Source: Hoylesella buccalis ATCC 35310 (lineage in GTDB: Bacteria > Bacteroidota > Bacteroidia > Bacteroidales > Bacteroidaceae). Taken from it: a stretch of DNA of 64,000 nt. The notes under the pieces were generated by a model. The model ran no database searches, was not told the DNA's origin, and saw nothing but the letters and a program-made list of their open reading frames with translations. Where the stretch lies: the NCBI RefSeq assembly GCF_000177075.1, contig NZ_ADEG01000090.1, forward strand, positions 62,001 through 126,000, written 5' to 3'. Each line of letters begins with the position of its first letter. Position 1 is the first letter of the stretch. This document shows, in pieces, positions 49,919 to 58,935 of this stretch. The position numbers were made by a program, and so were the translations under genes.

Positions 49919-52177
49919 CTATTGCTCCGCATCCAATGAGGGTGGAGCCATCTTTTTATCGGCTCCCCAAGACTTATTGGGATGCTTACCCATTTCCAAG
50001 ATCAAGGTACCACCGTTCTTGATGTCATCGTGTGAGAACCAAGGCTTGTTCCACGCTTTGCCATTTAGGGTGGCCCGCTGAATGTATTTGTTCTCATCAG
50101 AGCAGTTGTTAGCGATGATATGGAAGATTTTTCCATTGCCCAACCGCACCTGAATGTCGCTGAACAGAGGACTGCCAATGTTATAAGCGGGGATACCAGG
50201 TGTCACTGGATAGAAACCAATGCTGGAGAAAACGACGAAAGAGGTCAACCCTCCCCCATCTTCATCACCGGGAACACCCATCAAATCGTTACGGAACCAA
50301 GTGTTCAAGACTTGCCGTACCCGCTTTTGAGTCTTCCAAGGAGTGCCCGCATAGTTGTATAAATAAGGAATATGCAGCGAAGGTTCGTTGGCCATGGTAA
50401 ACTGTCCGATGTTTCCGGTCTGGTCTGGAAGTTGGGTGTAGAACTCCCGTTTGCCTCTTCCCATAGGTTCAATAAACGTTTGATCCAGATTCTTGACAAA
50501 CTGTTCGCGCCCACCCATGAGGTTAATCAGGTCGGCAACGTTGTGCTGAACATCCCAACGATAAGTCCAACCATTGTTCTCATCGTAGGCATCGCGGGCA
50601 CCAATGCCACCCGAGAAGCGGTAATCAAAGGGCTGAAGGAAATTGCCTTCCTTGTCTTTGGGATGAAAAAAGCTGGTTTCATGGTTGAAGAGGGTACGGT
50701 AGTTACGCCCCCTACGCTCATAATAGGATGCTTCTTTGTTTTTATTCAGATAGCTGGCAATGCGCGACAGGCACCATTCGTCATAGGCCGTGCCAAGCGT
50801 TACAGCCACAGGTTGGCGCTTTTCAAAGTCAGACACATTGGGATCAGTTTCCTTCTCGCCTTCTCTGAGAGCTGGAATGTAGCCATGCTGCTTGTAGAAA
50901 TCATCAATCCAGCCTGCCGGGTTGCCCGACCATGGAGCCAAAGTCTTTTCTTCGAGTGCCTTACGAGAATACTCATAGCCACGCTTGGCATCCACTTTCA
51001 ATCCTTTGTACAGCGCGTCGGCCACCATGGCGATGCCATGATTAGAGTTCATTCGGCGTGAGTCGCCTGTCACTTCGGGAAAGGTAGGCATCCATAGCGT
51101 GCCCATCTGTTCGGCCATTCGCAGGTAAGACTCGATGATGTTTTCTTCTTTTTCGGGTTGAATGAGTGCCCGAAGCGGGTGAGCGGCACGATAGGTGTCC
51201 CAAATCCAGTCGTCGGTATAAAACGGTATGCCACCATCCTCATGCACTGCACCATCGTAGGCACTCCAGTATTTGCCATCTTCACTGTAACAGATAGGAC
51301 GTTCAAAAGTGCGATAATAGGAGGTGTAAAGCACTGTTTTCTGGTCTTCAGAACCTCCTTTGACCTGAATATTGGCCAGCGCATCATTCCATATCCGACG
51401 ACCTTTTGCTGCCACGACATCGACATCAAAATGCTGGATTTCTCGTTTCAGATTCTTTTTGGCCTGCTCTTCACTGAGGAAAGATACGCCATAACGTAAT
51501 CGAACCTGCGGTGTTCCATCGGCATAACGCAATGCAATGCAGGCATTTCGGCCTTCAACCGATGCCTTGGACGCATTGATTGCACCGTTTTCCAAGGCTC
51601 CCATCTGCATGGGAGAGCGGTCTACCTCTGCATAAATGTATACTTTTGTCTGGTCTGTGAGCCGCTGGAATCCGCTAATGGCGTTCCCGGAACAATGCAT
51701 GCCACCATCACGCGAATTGATCATGACGTACACGGGCTTATTTTTTTGCCAGAAATTCAGTTCGTAGACGGCACTTTGGTGTGACACAGCGTAGCGAGCT
51801 TTCATCTGATTGTCGTCCAACTCGATATCAAAACCATAGGGTGTGAGCTTCTCGTGGTCATAATTCAGTGGCACAATGGCCGTGGGTTGCTTGCCTTGAT
51901 AAGGAGAAATGTTGAATGCTGAGCGCTCACGATGATTGGTGACGATAACTGGAAGACCGTTTACCAGTTCCGTAGTATAATCACCTCGTTCGGGATACAC
52001 ACGCAACATGCTGTTCGGCAACTGCACCGTTGCAAAGGTAGGAACCAGCAAATGACTGATATTGCCAATGTAGGGATTGACATAATCAACCAACTCTTTG
52101 TTTTGGGCATGCAGCCCTTGTCCTGCCAAAAGGCCGAACAAGGCACATGCGCAGACTAACTTTTGTTTGATAGGCAT
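49919..52177 (-). CDS. GH92-type glycoside hydrolase (alpha-mannosidase family), variant active site
   Basis: A 752-residue exported enzyme. The signal peptide ends near GLHAQ. The N-terminus ELVDYVNPYIGNISHLLVP and the C-terminal LTSFVVFSSIGFYPVTPGIPAYNIGSPLF (quoted in part) belong to GH92, exo-acting calcium-dependent alpha-mannosidases. The catalytic segment differs from the usual type: PGDEDGGGLTSF replaces the common GNDDCGQMSAW, and PTFATVQLPNSML replaces the PFGMVQLSPD phrase. Conserved YTDDWIWDTYRAAHPLRAL near residue 330 is kept. It may act on N-glycan mannose or on another alpha-linked sugar. A classical promoter lies at 52368-52398. No SusC/SusD pair is adjacent, so it is not in a polysaccharide utilisation locus. 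Confidence 0.85.
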   Translation of the reverse strand: MPIKQKLVCACALFGLLAGQGLHAQNKELVDYVNPYIGNISHLLVPTFATVQLPNSMLRVYPERGDYTTELVNGLPVIVTNHRERSAFNISPYQGKQPTAIVPLNYDHEKLTPYGFDIELDDNQMKARYAVSHQSAVYELNFWQKNKPVYVMINSRDGGMHCSGNAISGFQRLTDQTKVYIYAEVDRSPMQMGALENGAINASKASVEGRNACIALRYADGTPQVRLRYGVSFLSEEQAKKNLKREIQHFDVDVVAAKGRRIWNDALANIQVKGGSEDQKTVLYTSYYRTFERPICYSEDGKYWSAYDGAVHEDGGIPFYTDDWIWDTYRAAHPLRALIQPEKEENIIESYLRMAEQMGTLWMPTFPEVTGDSRRMNSNHGIAMVADALYKGLKVDAKRGYEYSRKALEEKTLAPWSGNPAGWIDDFYKQHGYIPALREGEKETDPNVSDFEKRQPVAVTLGTAYDEWCLSRIASYLNKNKEASYYERRGRNYRTLFNHETSFFHPKDKEGNFLQPFDYRFSGGIGARDAYDENNGWTYRWDVQHNVADLINLMGGREQFVKNLDQTFIEPMGRGKREFYTQLPDQTGNIGQFTMANEPSLHIPYLYNYAGTPWKTQKRVRQVLNTWFRNDLMGVPGDEDGGGLTSFVVFSSIGFYPVTPGIPAYNIGSPLFSDIQVRLGNGKIFHIIANNCSDENKYIQRATLNGKAWNKPWFSHDDIKNGGTLILEMGKHPNKSWGADKKMAPPSLDAEQ

Positions 52178-52367
52178 AGGTTTTTCTTTATTATTATGAA
52201 TCTTTCTCTATACTAAATTTGTATTTATACACATGATGACGCTTCACATCGTAAGGCTGAATGTTGTCAGCATACCATTCCACATCGGTAAACTTCGGAA
52301 TCAATCAGCATCATCTGTAGCTCCAAATGCGGCAAATTAAACTCATTGGGTGTATTAACTGATGCTA

Positions 52368-52398
52368 CAAAGATAGAATAATTAACAGAAATAGGCAA
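52368..52398 (-). promoter_or_regulatory. Promoter of the GH92 gene
   Basis: On the minus strand TTG (52398-52396), a 20-nt spacer and TATCTTTG (52375-52368); leader about 190 nt. Confidence 0.75.
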
Positions 52399-52486
52399 AT
52401 AAACGCAAAGTAAACACCAAAACAAAACGAATGTGGACGATGGCTTCAACAGGCTCTTGCTCACAAACATTTGGCACGGTCATCAG

Positions 52487-52516
52487 TTGTTGCTCCCATC
52501 TTTTTCGTTATCTTTG
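52487..52516 (+). promoter_or_regulatory. Promoter of ogt
   Basis: TTG (52487-52489), 19-nt spacer, TATCTTTG (52509-52516), 23 bases before ATG. Confidence 0.78.
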
Positions 52517-52539
52517 TACAGCAACCAAGCATTTTTGGA

Positions 52540-53064
52540 ATGGAACAATATATCGACACATACACTTCTCCATTAGGTATCATCACCATGGGCAGCAATG
52601 GCAAGCAGCTTACAGGATTGTGGTTTGAAGGACAAAAGCACTTCGATTACCCGTCAGGTGACCGACCTCAACATCACTCGCTCCCCATTTTTGACGAGAC
52701 TCGCACTTGGCTCGACGTTTATTTTCAAGGCAAACGTCCTACGTTCACGCCCCCGATCCTGCTGAACGACACGCCGTTTCGCATAGCAGTATGGCAGTTA
52801 TTGTTGACCATTCCGTATGGAGAAACCACTACCTACAAAGACATAGCCATGCAATGGGCCAGGCAGCACGGCGTGAAAAGCATGTCAAGCCAAGCAGTGG
52901 GCGGTGCCGTTGGACGCAATCCCATCTCCATCATCATTCCTTGTCACCGGGTCATCGGTACCAACGGAAGCCTCACGGGCTATGCGGGAGGGCTGGACAG
53001 AAAGCGGTGGTTGCTGCAATGGGAACAAGAAAACACTGACAAATTCTTCATACCTCAAGACTAG
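52540..53064 (+). CDS. ogt: Methylated-DNA-[protein]-cysteine S-methyltransferase (Ogt)
   Basis: A 174-residue suicide DNA-repair protein that removes alkyl groups from O6-alkylguanine. The active-site motif is IIIPCHRVIGTNGSLTGYAGGLDRK near residue 125, with Cys as the methyl acceptor. The helix-turn-helix part FRIAVWQLLLTIPYGETTTYKDIA is present. The N-terminal Ada-like domain is absent, so it is the free Ogt form. ATG 52540 is 23 bases after an ideal promoter; the upstream in-frame codon at 52471 lies before the promoter. Confidence 0.94.
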   Translation: MEQYIDTYTSPLGIITMGSNGKQLTGLWFEGQKHFDYPSGDRPQHHSLPIFDETRTWLDVYFQGKRPTFTPPILLNDTPFRIAVWQLLLTIPYGETTTYKDIAMQWARQHGVKSMSSQAVGGAVGRNPISIIIPCHRVIGTNGSLTGYAGGLDRKRWLLQWEQENTDKFFIPQD

Positions 53065-53095
53065 GAACGAATCATGAAGGACAGAAGGCAGCGCA

Positions 53096-53908
53096 TTACG
53101 CTTGATTCATCAAGTTTACACCCCATTTGTTTTCCAACTCCTTGATGCGCTCTTGCGTCTGACGGATGAACGACTGGTAAGCATCGCCATCCGGTTGGAA
53201 CGGACGATGCGCCAAGGCGGCCTTCACAGGTTGCCAATCGGCCAAGAAAAGTTTGGCCTCCTGACTGAAAAAGGCATCCGAAAAACGTTCCCAGATGTAT
53301 GCCACAGCTTGTTCGGACGGATGCAACATGTCTTCTTTGTAAAACCGATAATCGCGCAACTCGTCGTTCACAATCTCGTAAGCGGGGAAATAAGTCACCA
53401 CGTCGGGATAACGCTCTTCCAGCTGGCGGGTAGCCAAAAGCAGCGTGGCCTTGGACAGCTGACTGCCATGAAAACCGTACTTGGCATAACGAATGGGACT
53501 GACCGTAAGGATGACGCGCACCTTGTCATTGCGCTTCACCAAACATTCTACCGCTCGAGACAGATAGGCCACACACTCCTCCACGCTCAATTCTGCTTCA
53601 CAAAACAAGCGTTGCGGACGCTTTTGGCAGTTGTCTACTATCTCGCCCGTTTCTTTTAAGATGTACACATGGTTGGTACCCAGGGTAAACACGGCCACGT
53701 TGGGGTTTACATCGGTGCGCTCTACCGTGTGCAGAATGCTGGCCGGATTGTACATTACGCCGTAAGGATTGACGGTGACGCGAAACTTATCTTCGACGAA
53801 CCGCTGCCCCATGCTGTCAGCAAAGCATGAACCGACAAAGAGCATGCGCTCGAATGGCGGGATTTGAAACGAGGGCTGGTCTATTTTGACTATGGTTCTG
53901 AATTGCAT
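53096..53908 (-). CDS. GSCFA domain protein
   Basis: A 270-residue protein with the namesake motif MLFVGSCFADSMGQRF at about residue 23 and the later SPIRYAKYGFHGSQLSKATLL and MLHPSEQAVAYIWERF. The GSCFA family (PF08885) has an SGNH-hydrolase-like fold with Ser in GSCF and His in HPS, so an esterase or deacetylase acting on a glycan is plausible but not shown. There is no signal peptide, so it is cytoplasmic. It converges tightly with ogt (31-bp gap). Confidence 0.88.
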   Translation of the reverse strand: MQFRTIVKIDQPSFQIPPFERMLFVGSCFADSMGQRFVEDKFRVTVNPYGVMYNPASILHTVERTDVNPNVAVFTLGTNHVYILKETGEIVDNCQKRPQRLFCEAELSVEECVAYLSRAVECLVKRNDKVRVILTVSPIRYAKYGFHGSQLSKATLLLATRQLEERYPDVVTYFPAYEIVNDELRDYRFYKEDMLHPSEQAVAYIWERFSDAFFSQEAKLFLADWQPVKAALAHRPFQPDGDAYQSFIRQTQERIKELENKWGVNLMNQA

Positions 53909-54018
53909 AAGCTATTGATTGTGCCTTTCCACCCCATCAACACCACAAGGACTGCGATGAAGAGGAAGCAGGAAAAAACGTTAGGATGACAAAATTAATC
54001 ATTTTTATCAAAAGACAC

Positions 54019-54049
54019 TTGGCATAACTTATATTTTATTGTAGATTTG
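54019..54049 (+). promoter_or_regulatory. Promoter of the DUF4153 gene
   Basis: TTG (54019-54021), 20-nt spacer, TAGATTTG (54042-54049). Confidence 0.76.
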
Positions 54050-54076
54050 CGATATTAATCAAACCCAAGACGAGCA

Positions 54077-55822
54077 ATGGCACATTTCATGTCTAAAGAC
54101 GCATTCAAACACTGGAAAGAAAGCCTGCAAAGCATTGTACAGAGATTTCCGCTAACCCTGTTTTTTACCATCGCCTCATGCCTATCGCTGATGTACCTCA
54201 ATCACGATCTGCACTATGACGGACAGACGAAAGAATTCGAATTCTTCCTCATGTTCTATCCACTCACGGCCACCATTCTGTCGTTGACACTCCACCTGTG
54301 GACGGAAGACATGCGTCAACGGCTCAAAGCAAGGGGATGGCAAGGTGCTATACATGCCCTTTGGCTGGCTCTGTGCATCTATTGGGCCACCGAATACGAA
54401 CTTTCCACAGGACAATGCATCGCCGCCGGGACATGCGTAGGTGCGATGCTGGTGGGCTGGTTCACACTGCCTTTCGCGCAACAAACGAACGACCGTCCAG
54501 CCATTAATTTCCTCATCAGGCTTATGGGAAGCGGCATCATCGCTACCCTCACATCCCTTGTTCTCTTCTTGGGCATCTTGTTGCTGTTACAATCGTTCAA
54601 GGATCTGTTTAACATGGACATAGAGGCAACCTTCTATACCGACACGGCTAACGTGTGTTTCACACTGGTGGCCCCGTTGTTATTCATGTTTCAGTTGCCG
54701 AAAGACGAACAAAAATACAGTCAATACAACTGGCTGCAACATAAGTTTGGCAACGGCATCATCCATTACCTGCTCATTCCGCTGCACTTAGCCTACGTCA
54801 TTACGCTTTATCTCTACGCTGTAAAGATACTCGTTATCTGGGAATTGCCCAACGGATGGGTGTCTACATTGGTTACGGTACTCATGTTGCTCACCGTCAT
54901 CATTCTGTTCTTGCTCTATCCTATTCACCAGCAAGACCAAGTAAAGCCGGTAGACCGTTTGGCTGTTCGCTATCTTCCCATCATCGTTCTGCCGTTGTTG
55001 GTGCTGATGTCGATAGGCATCGCCCGCCGCTTCTCCGACTATGGCGTAACCATACAGCGTCTGTACCTGCTATTGTTCAACCTTTGGTGCTACGCTGTCT
55101 GCATAGGTCTCATCGTCTGTCGGTCGCGTAAGGTGATGTGGGTGGCATGGAGTTTTGTCGCCATCCTGTTGCTGGTGTCGGTATTTCCAGTAAACGTATC
55201 AAGTTATACCCATAACCATTTGCAAAAACAGGTACGCGAATTGTTGGCCAAGCACAACATGACCAAGTTTCCGATAAGCAGTAAAACATACACAACCTTA
55301 TTAAAACAAGTAGGATGCCAACAGGCGAAAAGCCTTGCGGGTAAGCTGAACTACCTGAACAGCACATACGGTAGCCAGGCCATTGAGGATATCATCAACC
55401 CCAGGTATCTCGTCGCAGACTATCAAGTAGAAGAGATGTACGAGCAGCCAATGGCAGGTACCTCTTCAACATCCATACCCGAAAATACGCTCATCAGCGA
55501 CAAACGCGAAGAAAACATCCCATTACCCATTCCGCCGGGTTACCGTTATTTTCAGAATATTGATCAATATACTCCGCAAGTAGAAGCTAAAGTTGAGGGA
55601 GACAAACTACTTGTGACCATGAAATATCAACTGAATGGTAAAACACTGACAGACCATTACCAAATGAGTTTGGCGGAGATTGAACGAAAGGTCAACGGCA
55701 AAGATAAGTTCTACATGACTGCCACCGGCAAACAGACACAGCTTGTCATCACTTACTTGTACCTCTCGTATAACGAAGACAACGTCGACATGCAATACCG
55801 GGGTACGCTCTTCGTGAAATAG
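54077..55822 (+). CDS. DUF4153 family polytopic membrane protein
   Basis: A 581-residue protein. The first 390 residues hold about ten to eleven helices; QRFPLTLFFTIASCLSLMYLNHDL is the first, and the repeated pattern FEFFLMFYPLTATILSLTLHLWTED fits DUF4153. The last 190 residues are soluble and probably periplasmic or cytoplasmic, with no catalytic motif. The family's role is unknown. ATG 54077 (an ATG 12 bases later is also possible) follows an ideal promoter. Confidence 0.82.
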   Translation: MAHFMSKDAFKHWKESLQSIVQRFPLTLFFTIASCLSLMYLNHDLHYDGQTKEFEFFLMFYPLTATILSLTLHLWTEDMRQRLKARGWQGAIHALWLALCIYWATEYELSTGQCIAAGTCVGAMLVGWFTLPFAQQTNDRPAINFLIRLMGSGIIATLTSLVLFLGILLLLQSFKDLFNMDIEATFYTDTANVCFTLVAPLLFMFQLPKDEQKYSQYNWLQHKFGNGIIHYLLIPLHLAYVITLYLYAVKILVIWELPNGWVSTLVTVLMLLTVIILFLLYPIHQQDQVKPVDRLAVRYLPIIVLPLLVLMSIGIARRFSDYGVTIQRLYLLLFNLWCYAVCIGLIVCRSRKVMWVAWSFVAILLLVSVFPVNVSSYTHNHLQKQVRELLAKHNMTKFPISSKTYTTLLKQVGCQQAKSLAGKLNYLNSTYGSQAIEDIINPRYLVADYQVEEMYEQPMAGTSSTSIPENTLISDKREENIPLPIPPGYRYFQNIDQYTPQVEAKVEGDKLLVTMKYQLNGKTLTDHYQMSLAEIERKVNGKDKFYMTATGKQTQLVITYLYLSYNEDNVDMQYRGTLFVK

Positions 55823-56008
55823 CACACGGCAGTAATCATGAAATGTGCGTCATCAAGCCCGCTTCACGGATGCTTCCATGGATTTGAACGGTGCATCACG
55901 TCGGTGATGGAGGGTTCACCATCGGCTGATAGTCCGTCATGATACGCAAATAAAAACGGGAACTTGCTCCAAGGTTTAGCCGATGGAGTGCATAAATAGT
56001 ATTTAAAA

Positions 56009-58315
56009 ATGAAAAAGCATATTATTTTCTCAATAGTTTTATTCTCGAATATCGTTATGTTCGCTCAGAATCAGAACTATAATATCAGATCACGAGTTTT
56101 AACCTTAGAAGATTCCATTCCGGTAAGTTTCGCAACAGTGAGACTCATGCAGCCCGACTCCGTCATGATTGGATCAACCCTTACGGATTTGAACGGTCTG
56201 TTCGGCTTCGACACCACATTAAAAGAGGGGATGTTTCTTTCCATATCCTCAGTAGGATGCAAAAACACAGATGTAGTCCTTCCGTGTGATACCATGATTT
56301 ATATTGAAAGCACCAATAAACTTGCAGAAGTCGTGGTTCGGGGAAGTAAGAAATATGTCAAGGGAACGCCGAGAGGCTTGCAAATCTCAATGGCAGGGAA
56401 TCCTATTGCAAAACTTGGCAATGCCATGGAGGCGATCAAGTACCTACCGATGATTGACACGTCTGGCGGTGGGATATCTGTCCTTGGACATGGAACGCCC
56501 GTTGTCTATATCAACAACAGGCTTGTGCGTTCAACAAGTGAGTTGTCTTCACTTTCCGCCAACGATATATCCAATGTTGAGATTGTTACCAACCCTTCAT
56601 CAAAATATGGCGCCAATGTGTCATCTGTCATTCTCATACGCACAAAAAAACTTAATGAGGGATTCCATGCTGTCGCAGCAGGTAATGTTTCGGCAAGTGA
56701 AGAATGGTCAGAATCTGTCGATGTGTCACTGAATTACCATACAGAAAGCGGACTTACCGTCTTGGGAGATTTATCATACGGCTTTTCTGGCTTCAAACAG
56801 GATAGACATTATATTGAAGGTTTTTATTCAGAGAGTAACCCTGAATCAAAATATCGTACTGATACTTATTCCAAAGCCAAAAGCAGAAGCCAGTCCCTCA
56901 TGGCAGACGCTGGCCTAAACTACGATTTCGGGAACAACTCCATTGGTGCAAAATACACGTTTCAGCGCACTCCCAAGAGTCACTATAGCGGCAATGCCAA
57001 ATCCGTTATGGAAAATCAAGGGACCGAAGATGTAATAGCATCAATAAGTGACCTGCATAGTCAAAGCTCTATGCATCATGTCAACACTTTCGGCAGTTTT
57101 TCCTTGCCTGCCAATATCGGGTTACGCATAGACGCCGATTATGTAAAATCCTATCGTACTTCCAACTCGGGTGTAGATGAGAACAATTCTACCAATATGA
57201 TCTACAATTCGAATGTAAGCAAAGCCTCTTTATGGTCAGGAAAAATTGTACTGTCAAGAAAAATCAGCAAGGTAGAGATAGAGGCTGGCTCGGAAATCTC
57301 ATATACACGCAACAATCAGGATTATTTGGGGTCCTCCACCGGGAATCAGGATTTTATTGCTCCAGAAACAGACAATGTAAAACAAAATCTCTATGCAGGA
57401 TTTGTCGGTTTTAACTGGACACCCAACAACACATGGAATATGTATGGTGGACTTAGACTTGAATCAACCAATACAGATTTCAGACAAAACAACGTTCTTC
57501 GTGAAGATTTATCAAAATCATATACAGACTTGTTGCCTAATCTGGGCATATCCTTTAACTCATCTATTCGTATGAGCTTGTTTTACAGAGCATCCGTGTC
57601 TCGTCCGGGATACCAATCTCTTGACAACACATACGTTTATGTTACTCCTACCCTTTGGGAAACGGGCAATCCTGAACTTCGTTCAACTCTCCGCCACAAA
57701 ATAGGATTGAATCTTTATTATAAGAAATTTATCCTTCAAAGCTCATTCACAATGAACAAACGGAATGTGACCTCAATATATCGCTATGACAACACCGATC
57801 GTATTAATGTTGTACAACCAGTCAATCTGCCAGATTATAACTCATTCCAACTTGTGGCTGTCCAACAACTTGATTTCGGCTTTTGGCATCCCACCATACA
57901 GGGCGTGTTCTACGTTCAGGATTTGAAGTATGGCTCACCCGTAAGAAAATACAACAAACCACTCTATACTCTGTCGCTTAACAACCGGTTCGATATTCCC
58001 AGCAGCTTCTATGCTTATTTTAATCTGTTCGGTCTCGGGACCGGCAATCAAGATGTGATTTATAGCCGTGGTTCGTGGCAGGCATCGGTGACCTTGAACA
58101 AAACTTGGAAAAGCTGGGCTTTCACACTCTCGGCTAATGATATATTCAATACATGGAGACAGAAATTTGACACTTTCACCAATACTGTCGATTATTCTTC
58201 TGACATCAAGGGGGGATCCCGTTCAATCGCATTAAGCATACGATATACTCTTAACGCAGCAAAGGGTAAATATAAAGGAAAAACATCTCGACAGGACGAG
58301 ATAAATAGATTATAG
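56009..58315 (+). CDS. Outer-membrane beta-barrel family protein (PF14905, TonB-receptor-like)
   Basis: A 768-residue exported protein. A signal peptide (IVLFSNIVMFAQ) precedes a carboxypeptidase-regulatory-like domain (SIPVSFATVRLMQPDSVMIG, residues 30-110), a plug-like domain (GGISVLGHGTPVVYINNRLV, DISNVEIVTNPSSKYGANV) and a large barrel ending with SRSIALSIRYTLNAA. Such proteins lack a TonB box and are common in Bacteroidota. In several genomes they sit beside C39-peptidase ABC exporters and HlyD proteins for secreted peptides. Here a broken C39 exporter follows 9 bp downstream. The gene is richer in A/T and in AGA, ATA and AAA codons than its neighbours, as expected for an acquired segment. 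Confidence 0.83.
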   Translation: MKKHIIFSIVLFSNIVMFAQNQNYNIRSRVLTLEDSIPVSFATVRLMQPDSVMIGSTLTDLNGLFGFDTTLKEGMFLSISSVGCKNTDVVLPCDTMIYIESTNKLAEVVVRGSKKYVKGTPRGLQISMAGNPIAKLGNAMEAIKYLPMIDTSGGGISVLGHGTPVVYINNRLVRSTSELSSLSANDISNVEIVTNPSSKYGANVSSVILIRTKKLNEGFHAVAAGNVSASEEWSESVDVSLNYHTESGLTVLGDLSYGFSGFKQDRHYIEGFYSESNPESKYRTDTYSKAKSRSQSLMADAGLNYDFGNNSIGAKYTFQRTPKSHYSGNAKSVMENQGTEDVIASISDLHSQSSMHHVNTFGSFSLPANIGLRIDADYVKSYRTSNSGVDENNSTNMIYNSNVSKASLWSGKIVLSRKISKVEIEAGSEISYTRNNQDYLGSSTGNQDFIAPETDNVKQNLYAGFVGFNWTPNNTWNMYGGLRLESTNTDFRQNNVLREDLSKSYTDLLPNLGISFNSSIRMSLFYRASVSRPGYQSLDNTYVYVTPTLWETGNPELRSTLRHKIGLNLYYKKFILQSSFTMNKRNVTSIYRYDNTDRINVVQPVNLPDYNSFQLVAVQQLDFGFWHPTIQGVFYVQDLKYGSPVRKYNKPLYTLSLNNRFDIPSSFYAYFNLFGLGTGNQDVIYSRGSWQASVTLNKTWKSWAFTLSANDIFNTWRQKFDTFTNTVDYSSDIKGGSRSIALSIRYTLNAAKGKYKGKTSRQDEINRL

Positions 58316-58324
58316 ATCCATACA

Positions 58325-58459
58325 ATGAAGAAGATGAAGATTATCATGCAACGTGATGCTATGCAATGCGGCATAGCATCATTAGCTATGATTTGTAATT
58401 ATTTTGGTCGCTTTGTTTCGGTTATCCCAAAGCTATTCCTCACAGCAAATTCCCGTTAA
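58325..58459 (+). pseudogene. N-terminal remnant of a C39 peptidase-ABC exporter (bacteriocin/peptide transporter)
   Basis: A 44-codon frame, 9 bp after the PF14905 gene. It encodes KIIMQRDAMQCGIASLAMIC followed by NYFGR, which matches the first 25 residues of C39 peptidases (QxDxxxCGxxxLxMIxxYYGR) with the catalytic Cys of the CG motif. The homology ends after NYFGR, and TAA follows 15 codons later. A working exporter would continue for about 650 more residues with membrane helices and an ABC ATPase. None is present before tsaE (58478), so it is a stub left by a deletion. Confidence 0.75.
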
Positions 58460-58477
58460 GGTTTACGCCATATTATG

Positions 58478-58891
58478 CTAAAATGTGACCAGCCTTGAGC
58501 CGTCTTCCTGCTCTGCAATGGTTACCTTGACGGCATCTTTTGGTAGCAACTCTTCCACCAACTCCGGCCACTCGAGGAAGCAGAGGCGATGACTGTAAAA
58601 ATAATCCTCATAGCCCATGTCGTACACCTCTTCGAGCTTTTTAATGCGATAGAAGTCGAAATGGTAGATGGAGTCTTGCAACTTATTGGAATAATACTCA
58701 TTCACGATGGCGAAAGTGGGTGAGGTAATGACATCCTCCACATCCAAACATTCACAAATGGCCTTGATAAAAGTGGTTTTACCAGCTCCCATTTTTCCGT
58801 AGAAAGCAAACACATTGCCCTTACCCATGTTGTCTATGAACTGCTGGGCAGCCTCTTTTATGCAATCTAATGATTTGATTTTAATTTCCAT
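58478..58891 (-). CDS. tsaE: tRNA t6A biosynthesis ATPase TsaE (YjeE)
   Basis: A 137-residue P-loop ATPase. Walker A is AFYGKMGAGKTTFIKAIC near residue 30, SPTFAIVNEYYSN contains the conserved switch, and YHFDFYRIKKLEEVYDMGYEDYF and FLEWPE are typical. TsaE binds TsaB-TsaD and is needed for threonylcarbamoyl transfer to A37 of tRNAs. It is 44 bp downstream of porX, in a common Bacteroidota order. TcdA at the beginning of the window acts on the same modification. Confidence 0.94.
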   Translation of the reverse strand: MEIKIKSLDCIKEAAQQFIDNMGKGNVFAFYGKMGAGKTTFIKAICECLDVEDVITSPTFAIVNEYYSNKLQDSIYHFDFYRIKKLEEVYDMGYEDYFYSHRLCFLEWPELVEELLPKDAVKVTIAEQEDGSRLVTF

Positions 58892-58935
58892 TTCTTTATC
58901 TTATTAATTTCTATTATCTGTATTGTGTGATCATT

